Part shown: positions 25,237-33,394 of the stretch, piece after piece
Numbering within the stretch: position 1 is the first letter of the stretch
How the letters are laid out: the number at the start of each line of letters is the position of its first letter
Assembly: GCA_017548545.1 (NCBI GenBank)
Contig: JAFYZW010000089.1
Coordinates: 1-47,060, forward strand
Source of the DNA: Bacteroidales bacterium
GTDB lineage: Bacteria; Bacteroidota; Bacteroidia; Bacteroidales; UBA3663
DNA: 47,060 bases
Direction of reading: 5' to 3'
Made by a program: the position numbers and the translations under genes
Notes under the pieces: model-generated
What the model was told of the DNA's origin: nothing
Seen by the model: the letters and a program-made list of their open reading frames with translations, nothing else
The model's database searches: none

Positions 25237-26757
25237 TCAACCTAAGAAAATGAGGAGAATATATCCCACGATACCTCCAAGGATACCTATGGTAAGGCCC
25301 GACTTGGCCATATCGGAGGTATTGATGATACCCGTCGAAGAAGCGATGGCATTGGGAGGTGTGGAGATGGGCAGTGTCATGGCAAGCGAAGCAGCCATAG
25401 CTGTACCGAAGAGGAGGCAGCGGAGGCCTCCGATCTCAAGGAGCTTATCACCCATGCCCACGCCGACAGCGCAGAGGATAGGGATGAGAAGGGCTGCCGT
25501 AGCAGAGTTGGAGATGAAGTTGGAGAGTATCCAGCAGATCACTCCTGCTGCGATTAGCACGACAATGGGCGACCAAGAACCGAACGGAATGGCTGTAACA
25601 AGATCATGAGCGAGGCCCGACTTATTGAATCCGAGACCGAGGGCAAAGCCACCGGCAACCATCCAGAGCACCGACCAGTTGATCTTTTCAAGGTCAGTTT
25701 TGTGCAGGATACCTGTGAGACAGAGGCAGCAAATGGGCACGAGAGCAACAACGTTGGCATTGAGGTGGTTCCACTCACCTGTGAACCAGAGAATAATGGT
25801 TAGGGCGAAAGTGATGCCTACCACCCATGTCTTATATCCCTTGCGCAGACCACCTTCGATATTGATCTCGACACGCTCACCCTTCTGGAAGGGGAACATG
25901 AGCTGAAGTACCACCCATCCGATGACGAGAGTAATCAACGTTACAGGGGTCATAAGGGCACACCATTCACCAAACGATACCTCATGTACCTCCTGTCCGG
26001 CCTCACGCAGCATATCAAGTGTTGCCGGGTCGTTTAGGTACTTCATGGCAACGCCATTTGGAGGCGTACCGATAGGAGTGGCAATACCACCGATGTTGGC
26101 ACCCAAAGGAATGGCCATGGCAAGTGCAATCTTGCCCTTACTATTGCCAGGGAGTGAACGGAGCACGGGAGCCAGGAAGGCAAGCATCATGGCTGCAGTG
26201 GCCGTATTGGAGATGAAAGCCGAGAAAAGTGCAGTTACAAGAATAAAACCTGCCAACACTGATGCAGGACGCGAACCGAATGGCTTCAGCAAAGCCTTAG
26301 CCATAAACACGTCCAAGCCCACCTTCTCGACAGCGATAGCCAGAACGAAACCGCCCATGAAGAGCATGACAACAGGATCGGCGAAGGTTGCCATGATAGC
26401 CTTATAGTCGATGCCAAGGCCATACTGCTGCTGGATTTCGATAGGATCTTTCGCTGAAGCAACCTTCATGAACCATAGCGAGGAATCGGATACAGTGAGC
26501 AGCATCACAACAATGATGAGCACCGAAGTACACCATGTAGGTATAGCCTCCGACAACCAAAGAATGGCTGCTGTCAAAAAGATTGCTACTACACGGACTT
26601 CAACCGCTGTGAGGTTGGGAAGACCATAGGTAGCAGGATCGAGAAACAAAATGCCGAAATAGGCAATAAATGCCAGGAATCCTCCAATGACCGTCTTTAA
26701 ATTGGCCGGATTTTGAAGATTCCTATAGCGACGCATAAGAATACTGAATACAGTCAT
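25237..26757 (-). CDS. DASS (SLC13) family anion/dicarboxylate:sodium symporter
   Basis: Polytopic inner-membrane transporter of 506 residues in the divalent anion:Na+ symporter family, whose members carry succinate, fumarate, malate, citrate or sulfate. The two Ser-Asn-Thr type signatures that bind substrate and Na+ are visible as AFISNTATAAM (about 195-205) and NFISNSATAALLIP (about 425-438); PIGTPPNGVAM and PISTPPNAIA are the matching second halves. The carboxylate-specific versus sulfate-specific choice cannot be made surely; the PIGTPPN form is common in dicarboxylate carriers. It is a single-gene unit with its own promoter and converges on the rhomboid operon. Confidence 0.9.
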   Translation of the reverse strand: MTVFSILMRRYRNLQNPANLKTVIGGFLAFIAYFGILFLDPATYGLPNLTAVEVRVVAIFLTAAILWLSEAIPTWCTSVLIIVVMLLTVSDSSLWFMKVASAKDPIEIQQQYGLGIDYKAIMATFADPVVMLFMGGFVLAIAVEKVGLDVFMAKALLKPFGSRPASVLAGFILVTALFSAFISNTATAAMMLAFLAPVLRSLPGNSKGKIALAMAIPLGANIGGIATPIGTPPNGVAMKYLNDPATLDMLREAGQEVHEVSFGEWCALMTPVTLITLVIGWVVLQLMFPFQKGERVEINIEGGLRKGYKTWVVGITFALTIILWFTGEWNHLNANVVALVPICCLCLTGILHKTDLEKINWSVLWMVAGGFALGLGFNKSGLAHDLVTAIPFGSWSPIVVLIAAGVICWILSNFISNSATAALLIPILCAVGVGMGDKLLEIGGLRCLLFGTAMAASLAMTLPISTPPNAIASSTGIINTSDMAKSGLTIGILGGIVGYILLIFLG

Positions 26758-26810
26758 GCTTCTTTTTTGATTGGGATTTATGTTTCGTGAAAGAGTCGTT
26801 TTTGTGCTTG

Positions 26811-26818
26811 CAAAGATA
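26811..26818 (-). promoter_or_regulatory. -7 element for the DASS transporter gene
   Basis: Minus-strand TATCTTTG with TTTG at 26842-26845 (spacer 23, a little long). About 50 bases of leader to the ATG at 26757. Confidence 0.6.
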
Positions 26819-26913
26819 ACGAAAAATCTAACACTTTAATGCAAATAATAAGAATTTCAATAAATTTTGGCCGATTTTATATCATTTTTGCACCATCATA
26901 TTGCAAAATCGCA

Positions 26914-26921
26914 TATCTTTG
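26914..26921 (+). promoter_or_regulatory. -7 element for the K+ channel gene
   Basis: TATCTTTG directly upstream of the ATG at 26942, with TTTG at 26887-26890 (spacer 23). Its position rules out the in-frame upstream start at 26867, which would lie before the promoter. Confidence 0.65.
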
Positions 26922-26941
26922 CATCAAAAATACAGGACAAT

Positions 26942-27844
26942 ATGACTATCAAAGAACGCTGGAAAAACCTTATGTCCAATCAGGAGCTGAAGGACAAATT
27001 ATACAGAATTGTCTTCGGCAGTGAAACTGAAGCCGGCAAGAAATTCGATATAGCTCTGATAATTGCCATTATTCTGAGCATCTTTATCGTGATGTTCGAC
27101 TCTCTGTTTCGTGATCACTTCTGGGTCATGCGCACCTTTGTGGTGCTGGAATATCTGCTCACTATCTTTTTCACCATCGAGTACGCGATCCGTCTATACT
27201 GTTCGCCCAAACCACGTGCTTACGCGCTGAGTTTCTTCGGTATCATCGACCTTGTGTCGATTCTCCCTATGTATCTGGGGTTCATTTTGCATGGTGCGCG
27301 CTATATGCTCCTGCTTCGCTCATTCCGCCTGATCCGCGTGTTCCGCATTTTCAAGTTGTTCGCCTTCCTCGAAGAAGGACATCTGCTGCTCAAGTCGATA
27401 CGCGACTCGCTACACAAGATGGTATTCTTCTTTCTTTTCGTGGTCATCGTGGTCATCTGCCTCGGCACCGTGATGTACATCGTGGAAAGTGGTGTTGAGG
27501 GCTCGCAATACACCAACATCCCAACGAGTATCTATTGGGCTGTAGTCACCATGACCACTGTGGGATATGGCGACATCACTCCAGTGACAAGCATGGGACG
27601 ATTCTTCAGTACCATCGTAATGCTCCTAGGCTATACAACGATGGCTGTTCCTCCCGCCATCGTCACATCGGAAATGGTGAAGAACACCAAGAAGCAGATT
27701 CGCCGCGTCTGCCCCAACTGCGGAAAGATAGGTCACGACAAGGATGCCCTGTACTGCAAGTTTTGTGGATCGGCGCTGGAGACCGTGACGCCAGCACAAA
27801 GTGTCAAGGAAAAGAACAAGAAAGAAGAGAGAGACGACAACTAA
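26942..27844 (+). CDS. Voltage-gated-type potassium channel with C-terminal zinc ribbon
   Basis: Six-helix ion channel of 300 residues. The S4-like segment has five basic residues every third position (R126, R129, R132, R135, K138 in LLLRSFRLIRVFRIFKLF), and the selectivity filter TTVGYGD lies at about 205-211 between S5 and S6, so K+ selectivity is expected. After S6 and about 15 residues comes a four-Cys zinc ribbon, CPNCGKIGHDKDALYCKFCG (Cys257, 260, 272, 275), then a charged K/E tail. The ribbon is a cytosolic domain that could act in assembly or in sensing metal or redox state. It is followed after 12 bases by a hemerythrin-LuxR gene, so the two are probably co-transcribed. Confidence 0.9.
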   Translation: MTIKERWKNLMSNQELKDKLYRIVFGSETEAGKKFDIALIIAIILSIFIVMFDSLFRDHFWVMRTFVVLEYLLTIFFTIEYAIRLYCSPKPRAYALSFFGIIDLVSILPMYLGFILHGARYMLLLRSFRLIRVFRIFKLFAFLEEGHLLLKSIRDSLHKMVFFFLFVVIVVICLGTVMYIVESGVEGSQYTNIPTSIYWAVVTMTTVGYGDITPVTSMGRFFSTIVMLLGYTTMAVPPAIVTSEMVKNTKKQIRRVCPNCGKIGHDKDALYCKFCGSALETVTPAQSVKEKNKKEERDDN

Positions 27845-27856
27845 TACAAGCAAGGT

Positions 27857-28834
27857 ATGGGACACAAATATAAAGCTAACGACTCGTTGGCCGAACTCAT
27901 AAGCAACGACTTCAAACTGCTACAGGTGCTCAGCCGTTTCGGCATCGCTCTTGGATTCGGCGATAAACTTGTGGAACAGGTATGCAAGGAGAATAATGTT
28001 GACACCGAGACATTTGTCGCCGTTTGTAATTTCATCAGCCAAGGTATCAAACCCTCGTTCGACGAGTTCACCTCGCTCAACGCCGGCAGCCTGCTCACCT
28101 ACCTACGCAACAGTCACAATTTCTTCCTCGACTTTATGCTCCCCAGTATTCGTCGCGAGTTCGTGGATTCGGTGGATTGTTCGACACGCAACGAGATCGG
28201 CTTCCTCATCCTCAAGTTTTTCGACGACTATGTGGCAGAAATCGCCAAACACCAGACATACGAGTCAGACCATCTCTTCACCTACGTCGAGGGACTCCTC
28301 CAAGGCAAGCGCAAGGCTGACACAAGCCTCGCCAACTTCGAGAACGACCGCATCCATACGGATCATGACAAGCTCATCGCCCAGAAAATGTCCGATCTAA
28401 AGAACATCATCATCCGTTATTGTCCGAATTCTGCCCACAAGGAGCAGTTGAACGACGCGTTGCTGCACCTCTTCGAATTCGAGACCGACCTCAGCAGCCA
28501 CACGCAGCTCGAAGATACCATCTTCATTCCTGTCGTCTCACTGCTCGAGAGCCAGGTCGATATCAACGAAGAGACCGATGACACACTCACTGAGAGTACC
28601 CTCGAGAAGGACACCCTCAGTGAACGTGAAAAGGACATCATCGTAGGCGTGGTGAAAGGACAGACCAACAAGGAGATTGCCGACCATCTCTGCATCTCGA
28701 TCCACACCGTGCTGACACACCGACGCAACATTGCACGCAAACTCGGCATCCACTCCCCTGCCGGTCTCGTCATCTATGCAATCGTCAACGGAATAATTTC
28801 AATCGAAGACATCAAGGATCTCTCCTACACATGA
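27857..28834 (+). CDS. Hemerythrin-domain LuxR-type transcriptional regulator
   Basis: 325-residue fusion protein. Residues 8-60 look like the ScdA/RIC N-terminal (DUF542) domain, but the usual paired cysteines (CCGG region) are replaced by LGFGDK. Residues 80-230 form a hemerythrin-like bundle with the expected ligand set: His87 (NSHNFF), His132 or His139, His170 (TDHDKL), His215 and Glu219 (HTQLEDTIFIP). Residues 252-315 are a LuxR/GerE helix-turn-helix (LSEREKDIIVGVVKGQTNKEIADHL). A di-iron centre controlling DNA binding would make it an oxygen or nitric oxide sensor; RIC/YtfE relatives act in repair of NO-damaged iron centres. The fusion is seen in the sequence; the signal is inferred. 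It is 12 bases after the K+ channel gene. Confidence 0.85.
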   Translation: MGHKYKANDSLAELISNDFKLLQVLSRFGIALGFGDKLVEQVCKENNVDTETFVAVCNFISQGIKPSFDEFTSLNAGSLLTYLRNSHNFFLDFMLPSIRREFVDSVDCSTRNEIGFLILKFFDDYVAEIAKHQTYESDHLFTYVEGLLQGKRKADTSLANFENDRIHTDHDKLIAQKMSDLKNIIIRYCPNSAHKEQLNDALLHLFEFETDLSSHTQLEDTIFIPVVSLLESQVDINEETDDTLTESTLEKDTLSEREKDIIVGVVKGQTNKEIADHLCISIHTVLTHRRNIARKLGIHSPAGLVIYAIVNGIISIEDIKDLSYT

Positions 28835-28853
28835 TATATTTATGCTTTATGAT

Positions 28854-28890
28854 AAAATAGCGTTTAGGACTATCTCCCAAACGCTGTTTT
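28854..28890. terminator. Bidirectional terminator between convergent genes
   Basis: Stem AAAATAGCGTTT / AAACGCTGTTTT, 12 bp with one G-U pair, loop of 13 bases. A and T runs flank it, so it can serve both the hemerythrin-LuxR gene (plus) and the BASS-like transporter gene (minus). Confidence 0.85.
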
Positions 28891-28891
28891 A

Positions 28892-29851
28892 TTATATTCT
28901 TTTAGTCTCCCTGCCATGTGTATAAATCTGCCAGGAATTGAAGAGATTCTGCCATAGCAGATGAGCCCCCGGACCAATTGCGGCTGTAGGATTGAGGAAT
29001 GACATTGCCATCCAGATAGACAGGACAGTATTCTTTTGTGCCAATCCTTGCCCTGCAGCCATCCTGTCTCCATAGACGCTGCCGATAGTCTTACCTACAA
29101 AAAAATGGGCAAAAACAATAATACCGATAACTACAAAAATCCAAATGACAATGCTGCCACTTCCTGGCGCGCCCACGATGGAGCGGATAATCTGTGCCGT
29201 ATTTACCATCGTACATATTGCCCAAAGGTAGAATGAATAGTCCTTCGACTTTTCTGCAAGATACGTCTTTACCTTTGGCATCAGCCACCATAAAAGCAGA
29301 GCCAGGACAAGTGGTGCCATAATAGTCGGGAAGACACGATAAAGAATCCTAAGGAACAGCTCCGAGAACGTCATATTGATACCAGGTTCGACAAGCGGAT
29401 ATACCCAAGGCACCATGATAGCTGTAAAGGTCGAAGAAATCAGTGTATAGGTCGTTGCTGTCGCAGCATTACCTCCAATCTTCTGTGTCACAACAGCACC
29501 GACAGCTGCCATAGGCGAGATGAAGCAGGCCAACAATGCCTCCCCAATTGGAATCCATTTCGAATCTTCATGTTGCATGCACCACCATAATACAACCCCA
29601 ACCTCAATCAATTGAATCAGAATGAGCCATAGATGCCAGAGGCGTGGTTTCAATTCCCTTGGTTCAATCTTGCAATAAGTGAAAAAGAGCATGACAAAAA
29701 TAAGCATCGGAAGCAGATAGGGTATGAATCCCACCAATGCCACCTTCATGTCATACAACGCTTCGACCTGGGTAAACAGTATATAGGATAAGGCACCCAC
29801 TGCCATCGATACAGGGAGTGTCCAATCCTTCAAAAGCTGCTTTATTGTCAT
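28892..29851 (-). CDS. BASS/SBF-like membrane transporter
   Basis: 319-residue protein with about nine or ten transmembrane helices. The arrangement and the motifs GGNAATATTYTLISSTFTA and GLAQKNTVLSIWMAMSFLNP resemble the bile acid:sodium symporter superfamily (SBF/BASS), in which crossing broken helices bind Na+ and organic anions. In Bacteroidota such proteins are usually named only 'transporter', and the substrate is unknown. I took ATG at 29851 (MTIKQLLKDW); earlier in-frame starts at 29887 and 29869 fall in or before a strong hairpin. It lies 74 bases downstream of dcuB on the same strand and ends at a bidirectional terminator. Confidence 0.72.
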   Translation of the reverse strand: MTIKQLLKDWTLPVSMAVGALSYILFTQVEALYDMKVALVGFIPYLLPMLIFVMLFFTYCKIEPRELKPRLWHLWLILIQLIEVGVVLWWCMQHEDSKWIPIGEALLACFISPMAAVGAVVTQKIGGNAATATTYTLISSTFTAIMVPWVYPLVEPGINMTFSELFLRILYRVFPTIMAPLVLALLLWWLMPKVKTYLAEKSKDYSFYLWAICTMVNTAQIIRSIVGAPGSGSIVIWIFVVIGIIVFAHFFVGKTIGSVYGDRMAAGQGLAQKNTVLSIWMAMSFLNPTAAIGPGAHLLWQNLFNSWQIYTHGRETKRI

Positions 29852-29863
29852 ATTTCTACAACA

Positions 29864-29901
29864 AGCCATCTCTGCTTGCCTGTGCAAATGCAGAGATGGC
29901 T
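29864..29901 (-). promoter_or_regulatory. Strong hairpin between dcuB and the BASS-like gene
   Basis: AGCCATCTCTGC / GCAGAGATGGCT is a perfect 12-bp stem with a 14-base loop. On the minus strand the sequence after it is not T-rich, so it is a weak candidate for a terminator and better read as an mRNA processing or stability element in the spacer, just upstream of the chosen ATG. Confidence 0.55.
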
Positions 29902-29925
29902 ATATCTTCTAATCTATAATTAAGA

Positions 29926-31266
29926 TTAATAGAAAATCGAAACGAGGCCGTAGCCCACGAGACAAGACACGATTACCGAAATCAAGCCAGGCATCATGAA
30001 CGAGTGGTTCAAGAGGTACTTACCGATGACTGTGGTGCCCGAACGGTCGAAGTTCACAGTGGCAATATCGGAAGGATAGTTCGGGATGAAGAAGTATCCA
30101 TAAACCGATGGGAGCAGGCCGAGGAGCACTGGTCCTGCGATACCGAGAGAGTAGGCCAATGGAAGCATGGCTACTACAACTGCACCCTGCGAGTTGATGA
30201 GCACGGAAACTGCAAAGAAGGCGAAGGCGATTGCCCAAGGATATTTGGCGACAATGTCCTGGAGACCTGCCTGCATCTCGGTCATGTAGTTGCTGAAATA
30301 GGTGTCGGCCAACCAAGCGATGCCGTAGATAGCTACAACGGCGACCATACCTGACTGCCAAACAGCACCCGAAACGGCCTTCTTTGGCTTGGCCTTGGCA
30401 AACAGAATCATACATGCTGCAGCAGCAATCATGACAATCTGGATGATGAGATTCATCTTCAGTGGCTTATCGTCGAAGACCGGACGGATATCGCAATCGA
30501 GAATCTGGCAGATGGAGAAGATGACGATGACGGCAAGAGCGCAGAGGAAGATATAAACCGAACGCTTAGCCTCGGGGGTAATCTCCTTGTCAAGAAGGGT
30601 AGCAGAATTGCCATACATGTAATGATAAAGCTCGGGGTCCTGGCAACGTGCCTGGAACTCGGGATCCTTATCGAGGTCGAGACCACGCTTGTAGCTGGCA
30701 AGAGCTGCAGCCATCAAACCGCAAAGACAGGCAGGAATGGTAATACCAATCACCTGAAGGTTGCTGACATCAAAGCCATTGGCAGCTGAAATCGTGGTGA
30801 ATGAAACAACGGCGGCAGCAATGGGCGAACATGTGATACCTACCTGCGAGGCGATGGATGCTACACCACAAGGACGCTCGGGACGGATGCCCTTCTTAAG
30901 GGCGATGTCGCAGATAATCGGCATCAAAGTGTAAACCACGTGACCTGTGCCAACAAACACAGTGAGGAAGAAAGTGCAGAGAGGTGCAAGGAAGGTGATG
31001 TTGTTGGGGTGCTTGCGCAACATCTTCTCTGCGACTTGAATCATCCAATCCATACCACCGGCGGCCTGCAACATACCGGCGCAGGTTACGGCTGCAATGA
31101 TGATGTAGATAACATCGGTGGGTGGAGTACCTGGCTTCAGGTGGAAGCCGAACACGAGAATAGCCAAACCGATGCCGGAAATGGCACCCAGAGCAAGGCT
31201 ACCGTAACGCGAACCTACATAGAGCGCTCCCAAAACGATGAGCAGCTCAAGAATCATAAGGAACAT
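29926..31266 (-). CDS. DcuA/DcuB family anaerobic C4-dicarboxylate transporter
   Basis: 446-residue inner-membrane exchanger for fumarate, succinate, malate and aspartate, used by anaerobes that excrete succinate. Family features include GSRYGSLALGAISGIGLAILVF at the N-terminus, GHVVYTLMPIICDIALKKGIRPERP, ASQVGITCSPIAAAVVSF, and the C-terminal FIPNYPSDIATVNFDRSGTTVIGKYLLNHSF. It resembles DcuB at least as much as DcuA. Combined with the DASS carrier nearby this suggests fumarate respiration with succinate export, typical of Bacteroidales. It is transcribed from a well-formed promoter at 31347-31377. Confidence 0.92.
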   Translation of the reverse strand: MFLMILELLIVLGALYVGSRYGSLALGAISGIGLAILVFGFHLKPGTPPTDVIYIIIAAVTCAGMLQAAGGMDWMIQVAEKMLRKHPNNITFLAPLCTFFLTVFVGTGHVVYTLMPIICDIALKKGIRPERPCGVASIASQVGITCSPIAAAVVSFTTISAANGFDVSNLQVIGITIPACLCGLMAAALASYKRGLDLDKDPEFQARCQDPELYHYMYGNSATLLDKEITPEAKRSVYIFLCALAVIVIFSICQILDCDIRPVFDDKPLKMNLIIQIVMIAAAACMILFAKAKPKKAVSGAVWQSGMVAVVAIYGIAWLADTYFSNYMTEMQAGLQDIVAKYPWAIAFAFFAVSVLINSQGAVVVAMLPLAYSLGIAGPVLLGLLPSVYGYFFIPNYPSDIATVNFDRSGTTVIGKYLLNHSFMMPGLISVIVSCLVGYGLVSIFY

Positions 31267-31346
31267 AATAATAATATATTTAATTTAAGGTAGATAATTT
31301 TGACGATTGAAATAAAACGCATCAGTGTACTAACAAATTGTGGGGA

Positions 31347-31377
31347 CAAAGATATAAAAAAACATGGAAAACGCAAA
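31347..31377 (-). promoter_or_regulatory. Promoter of the dcuB-like gene
   Basis: Minus-strand TATCTTTG (31347-31354) and TTTG (31374-31377) with a 19-bp spacer, both elements matching the Bacteroidota sigma factor consensus. It is divergent from the moxR promoter 60 bp away. Confidence 0.75.
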
Positions 31378-31436
31378 ATGTTTTGTCGTTTTTTTTGGAA
31401 AAACATGTCCTAAAACATATTTTTAATCCCAAAATA

Positions 31437-31468
31437 TTTGCTTTTTCTGCAAATAAGGCGTATATTTG
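31437..31468 (+). promoter_or_regulatory. Promoter of the MoxR-type ATPase gene
   Basis: TTTG (31437-31440), 20-bp spacer, TATATTTG (31461-31468) followed by CACC: a full consensus match. The leader to the ATG at 31538 is about 60 bases. Confidence 0.8.
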
Positions 31469-31537
31469 CACCCTCTTTTCGAATAGGAGACTACAAAAAA
31501 CGACAAAGTTATACACCTTTATAATATTATAAGCAAA

Positions 31538-32641
31538 ATGGGTATCAACATCACGACACAGGATCTGTTGGAAATCCTCGACCAGACACCCGCCACGCAG
31601 AACATCATGCTGGTGGGGCGTCATGGTATCGGTAAAAGTGAAATCCTTACGCAATATTTCTCAGCAAAAGGCATGAAGGTTGTCGCCCTCTTCCTGGGCC
31701 AGATGTCCGATCCGGGCGACTTGATCGGCTTACCATCGAAAGCAGAGTACTCGACTGGAAGCAACGGCAGAAATATCACCTTTCGCACTGAATTCATCCC
31801 ACCCTATTGGTGGCCCCTCAACAACGAACCCATCGTGCTCTTCCTCGACGAACTCAACCGTGCCCGTCCGGAAGTGCTCCAGACTATCATGGACCTTGCA
31901 CTGAACCGCAAACTGGCTGGCAGACTGCTGCCCGAAGGGTCGCGCATCATCTCTGCGGTCAATGCCGGCGAAGAATACCAGCTGACTGACCTCGACCCCG
32001 CACTCGTCTCGCGATTCAACATCTATAACTTCCGCCCCACCATCAACGAATGGCTGCTTTGGGCCGAAAGGGAGAAAATCGACTACCGTGTCGTGGAATT
32101 CATTCAGAATGAGGGTGTGTGGCTCGATGGCAACGAGGGACAGAAGGCAGGCATCGACACCGGCCTAGACAAAACTCCCGACCGACGTGCCTGGAAAAAA
32201 GTCTCGGATGTAATCGTGGGCAAGGAAGAACTGAACGAACTGCACAAGAAACTCGTGGCAGGCATCGTCGGGCCCGCTGCCACAAGCCGTTTCTTCGGTT
32301 CGATCACAGGCAACAAGGTCCTCTCAGGCATGGAAGTTCTGCTCAACTTCGACAAATGCAAAGCCGTGCTCGACAAGTACAAACTGCACCAGTTTGCCAT
32401 AGTCAACGACGGCATCTTCCGCTATCTGGAAGCAGGCGACATCAAGGCTGACAACATCCAGACAATCACCCAGAACCTACAGAATTATTACGCATTGCTC
32501 GAAAAGGCGAAGAACCAGGAAGCTATCGCACATTTCGCATCCGTGTTCGAAAAGAATGCCTATCCCAAAGCCATCCTCTTTATCCTCGACAATACGCCCA
32601 AGATCTACGACAAACTGATGAAGTTCATCGCCAATCTCTAA
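31538..32641 (+). CDS. MoxR-type AAA ATPase
   Basis: 367-residue AAA+ protein with Walker A GRHGIGKS (27-34), Walker B IVLFLDE (99-105) and a sensor/arginine-finger region ending LDPALVSRF (about 152-160), followed by a helical lid and a C-terminal domain of about 190 residues. MoxR ATPases act as chaperones that load or activate a partner, normally a von Willebrand factor A (VWA) protein encoded next door. No VWA gene follows here; the next gene is a DUF3109 protein 48 bases away. It is transcribed from its own promoter. The cellular target cannot be named. Confidence 0.88.
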   Translation: MGINITTQDLLEILDQTPATQNIMLVGRHGIGKSEILTQYFSAKGMKVVALFLGQMSDPGDLIGLPSKAEYSTGSNGRNITFRTEFIPPYWWPLNNEPIVLFLDELNRARPEVLQTIMDLALNRKLAGRLLPEGSRIISAVNAGEEYQLTDLDPALVSRFNIYNFRPTINEWLLWAEREKIDYRVVEFIQNEGVWLDGNEGQKAGIDTGLDKTPDRRAWKKVSDVIVGKEELNELHKKLVAGIVGPAATSRFFGSITGNKVLSGMEVLLNFDKCKAVLDKYKLHQFAIVNDGIFRYLEAGDIKADNIQTITQNLQNYYALLEKAKNQEAIAHFASVFEKNAYPKAILFILDNTPKIYDKLMKFIANL

Positions 32642-32651
32642 CCCTCATCAT

Positions 32652-32686
32652 TTATTTGTTATTTGTTAATTGTTAACTGAAAATTG
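32652..32686 (+). repeat. Five 7-nt tandem repeats in the DUF3109 gene leader
   Basis: Units TTATTTG, TTATTTG, TTAATTG, TTAACTG, AAAATTG run in register up to three bases before the ATG at 32690. A related A/T-rich 7-mer is in the spacer at 3513-3546 and the tolC leader at 43575-43595. Confidence 0.8.
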
Positions 32687-32689
32687 ACT

Positions 32690-33331
32690 ATGGTTCATAT
32701 TGGCGACACATTGGTCAGCGAAGACATACTCTCTGAAGCCTTCTGTTGTGACCTCAGCGTTTGCAAAGGCAACTGCTGCAATAGCGAAGGCGAGAGCGGC
32801 GCGCCTCTCGAAGAAGACGAACTCCAGGCCATGAAGGAAGTCATCCCCATCGTGTGGGACGACCTGACACCCCGTGGACAGAAAACTCTCCGTGAAACGG
32901 GTCCCTACTTCAAAGATAAGGCCGGCGACTGGGTGACCACCGTCGTCGATGGACACGATTGCGTGTTTTGCACCTACAACGACACCAACGTCGATATTCC
33001 GCTCAAGGGCGCCTGCCTCTGCGCCATCGAAAAGGCATTTCGCGAAGGCAAATTCACCACATTGCCAAGCTATCGCGACGGAAAGACGCCATTCATTAAA
33101 CCCATTTCCTGCCAACTCTACCCTATCCGACTGAAGACAATCGGCGAATACACAGCAGTGAACTACGACAAACAACCCGCCATGTGCGGATGTGCCAGAA
33201 AACTTGGCAGGAAGAAGGATATGTACATCTACCAATGCGTTCGCGACGGACTGATTCGTCGATTTGGAGAGGAGTGGTACAACGAGTTGAAAATATGCGC
33301 CAATGAAATGAAAAAAATCGGCATGTTGTGA
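32690..33331 (+). CDS. DUF3109 family cysteine-rich protein
   Basis: 213-residue cytosolic protein with many conserved cysteines: CCDLSVCKGNCC near the N-terminus, CVFCTYN, CLCAIEKAF, ISCQLYPIRL and CGCARKLG. The pattern is typical of DUF3109 and recalls the YkgJ-type proteins thought to hold a metal or Fe-S cluster. I took ATG at 32690; the in-frame codon before it is TTG. No function is established. It shares the plus strand with the MoxR gene and is followed by a terminator. A 7-nt repeat forms its leader. Confidence 0.88.
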   Translation: MVHIGDTLVSEDILSEAFCCDLSVCKGNCCNSEGESGAPLEEDELQAMKEVIPIVWDDLTPRGQKTLRETGPYFKDKAGDWVTTVVDGHDCVFCTYNDTNVDIPLKGACLCAIEKAFREGKFTTLPSYRDGKTPFIKPISCQLYPIRLKTIGEYTAVNYDKQPAMCGCARKLGRKKDMYIYQCVRDGLIRRFGEEWYNELKICANEMKKIGML

Positions 33332-33361
33332 ACAAAACGGACAGAAAACAAGGAAAAATAA

Positions 33362-33394
33362 CCCTGATTTTGTAAAAATCGGGGCATTTTTTTT
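33362..33394 (+). terminator. Terminator after the DUF3109 gene
   Basis: Ten-pair stem (CCCTGATTTT / AAAATCGGGG, one G-U pair) with a three-base loop, then CATTTTTTTT. The end of its T-run supplies the TTTG -33 element of the next promoter. Confidence 0.85.

Noticed and set aside
26867..26941. Upstream start for the K+ channel
   Set aside because: It lies before the promoter -7 element at 26914-26921.
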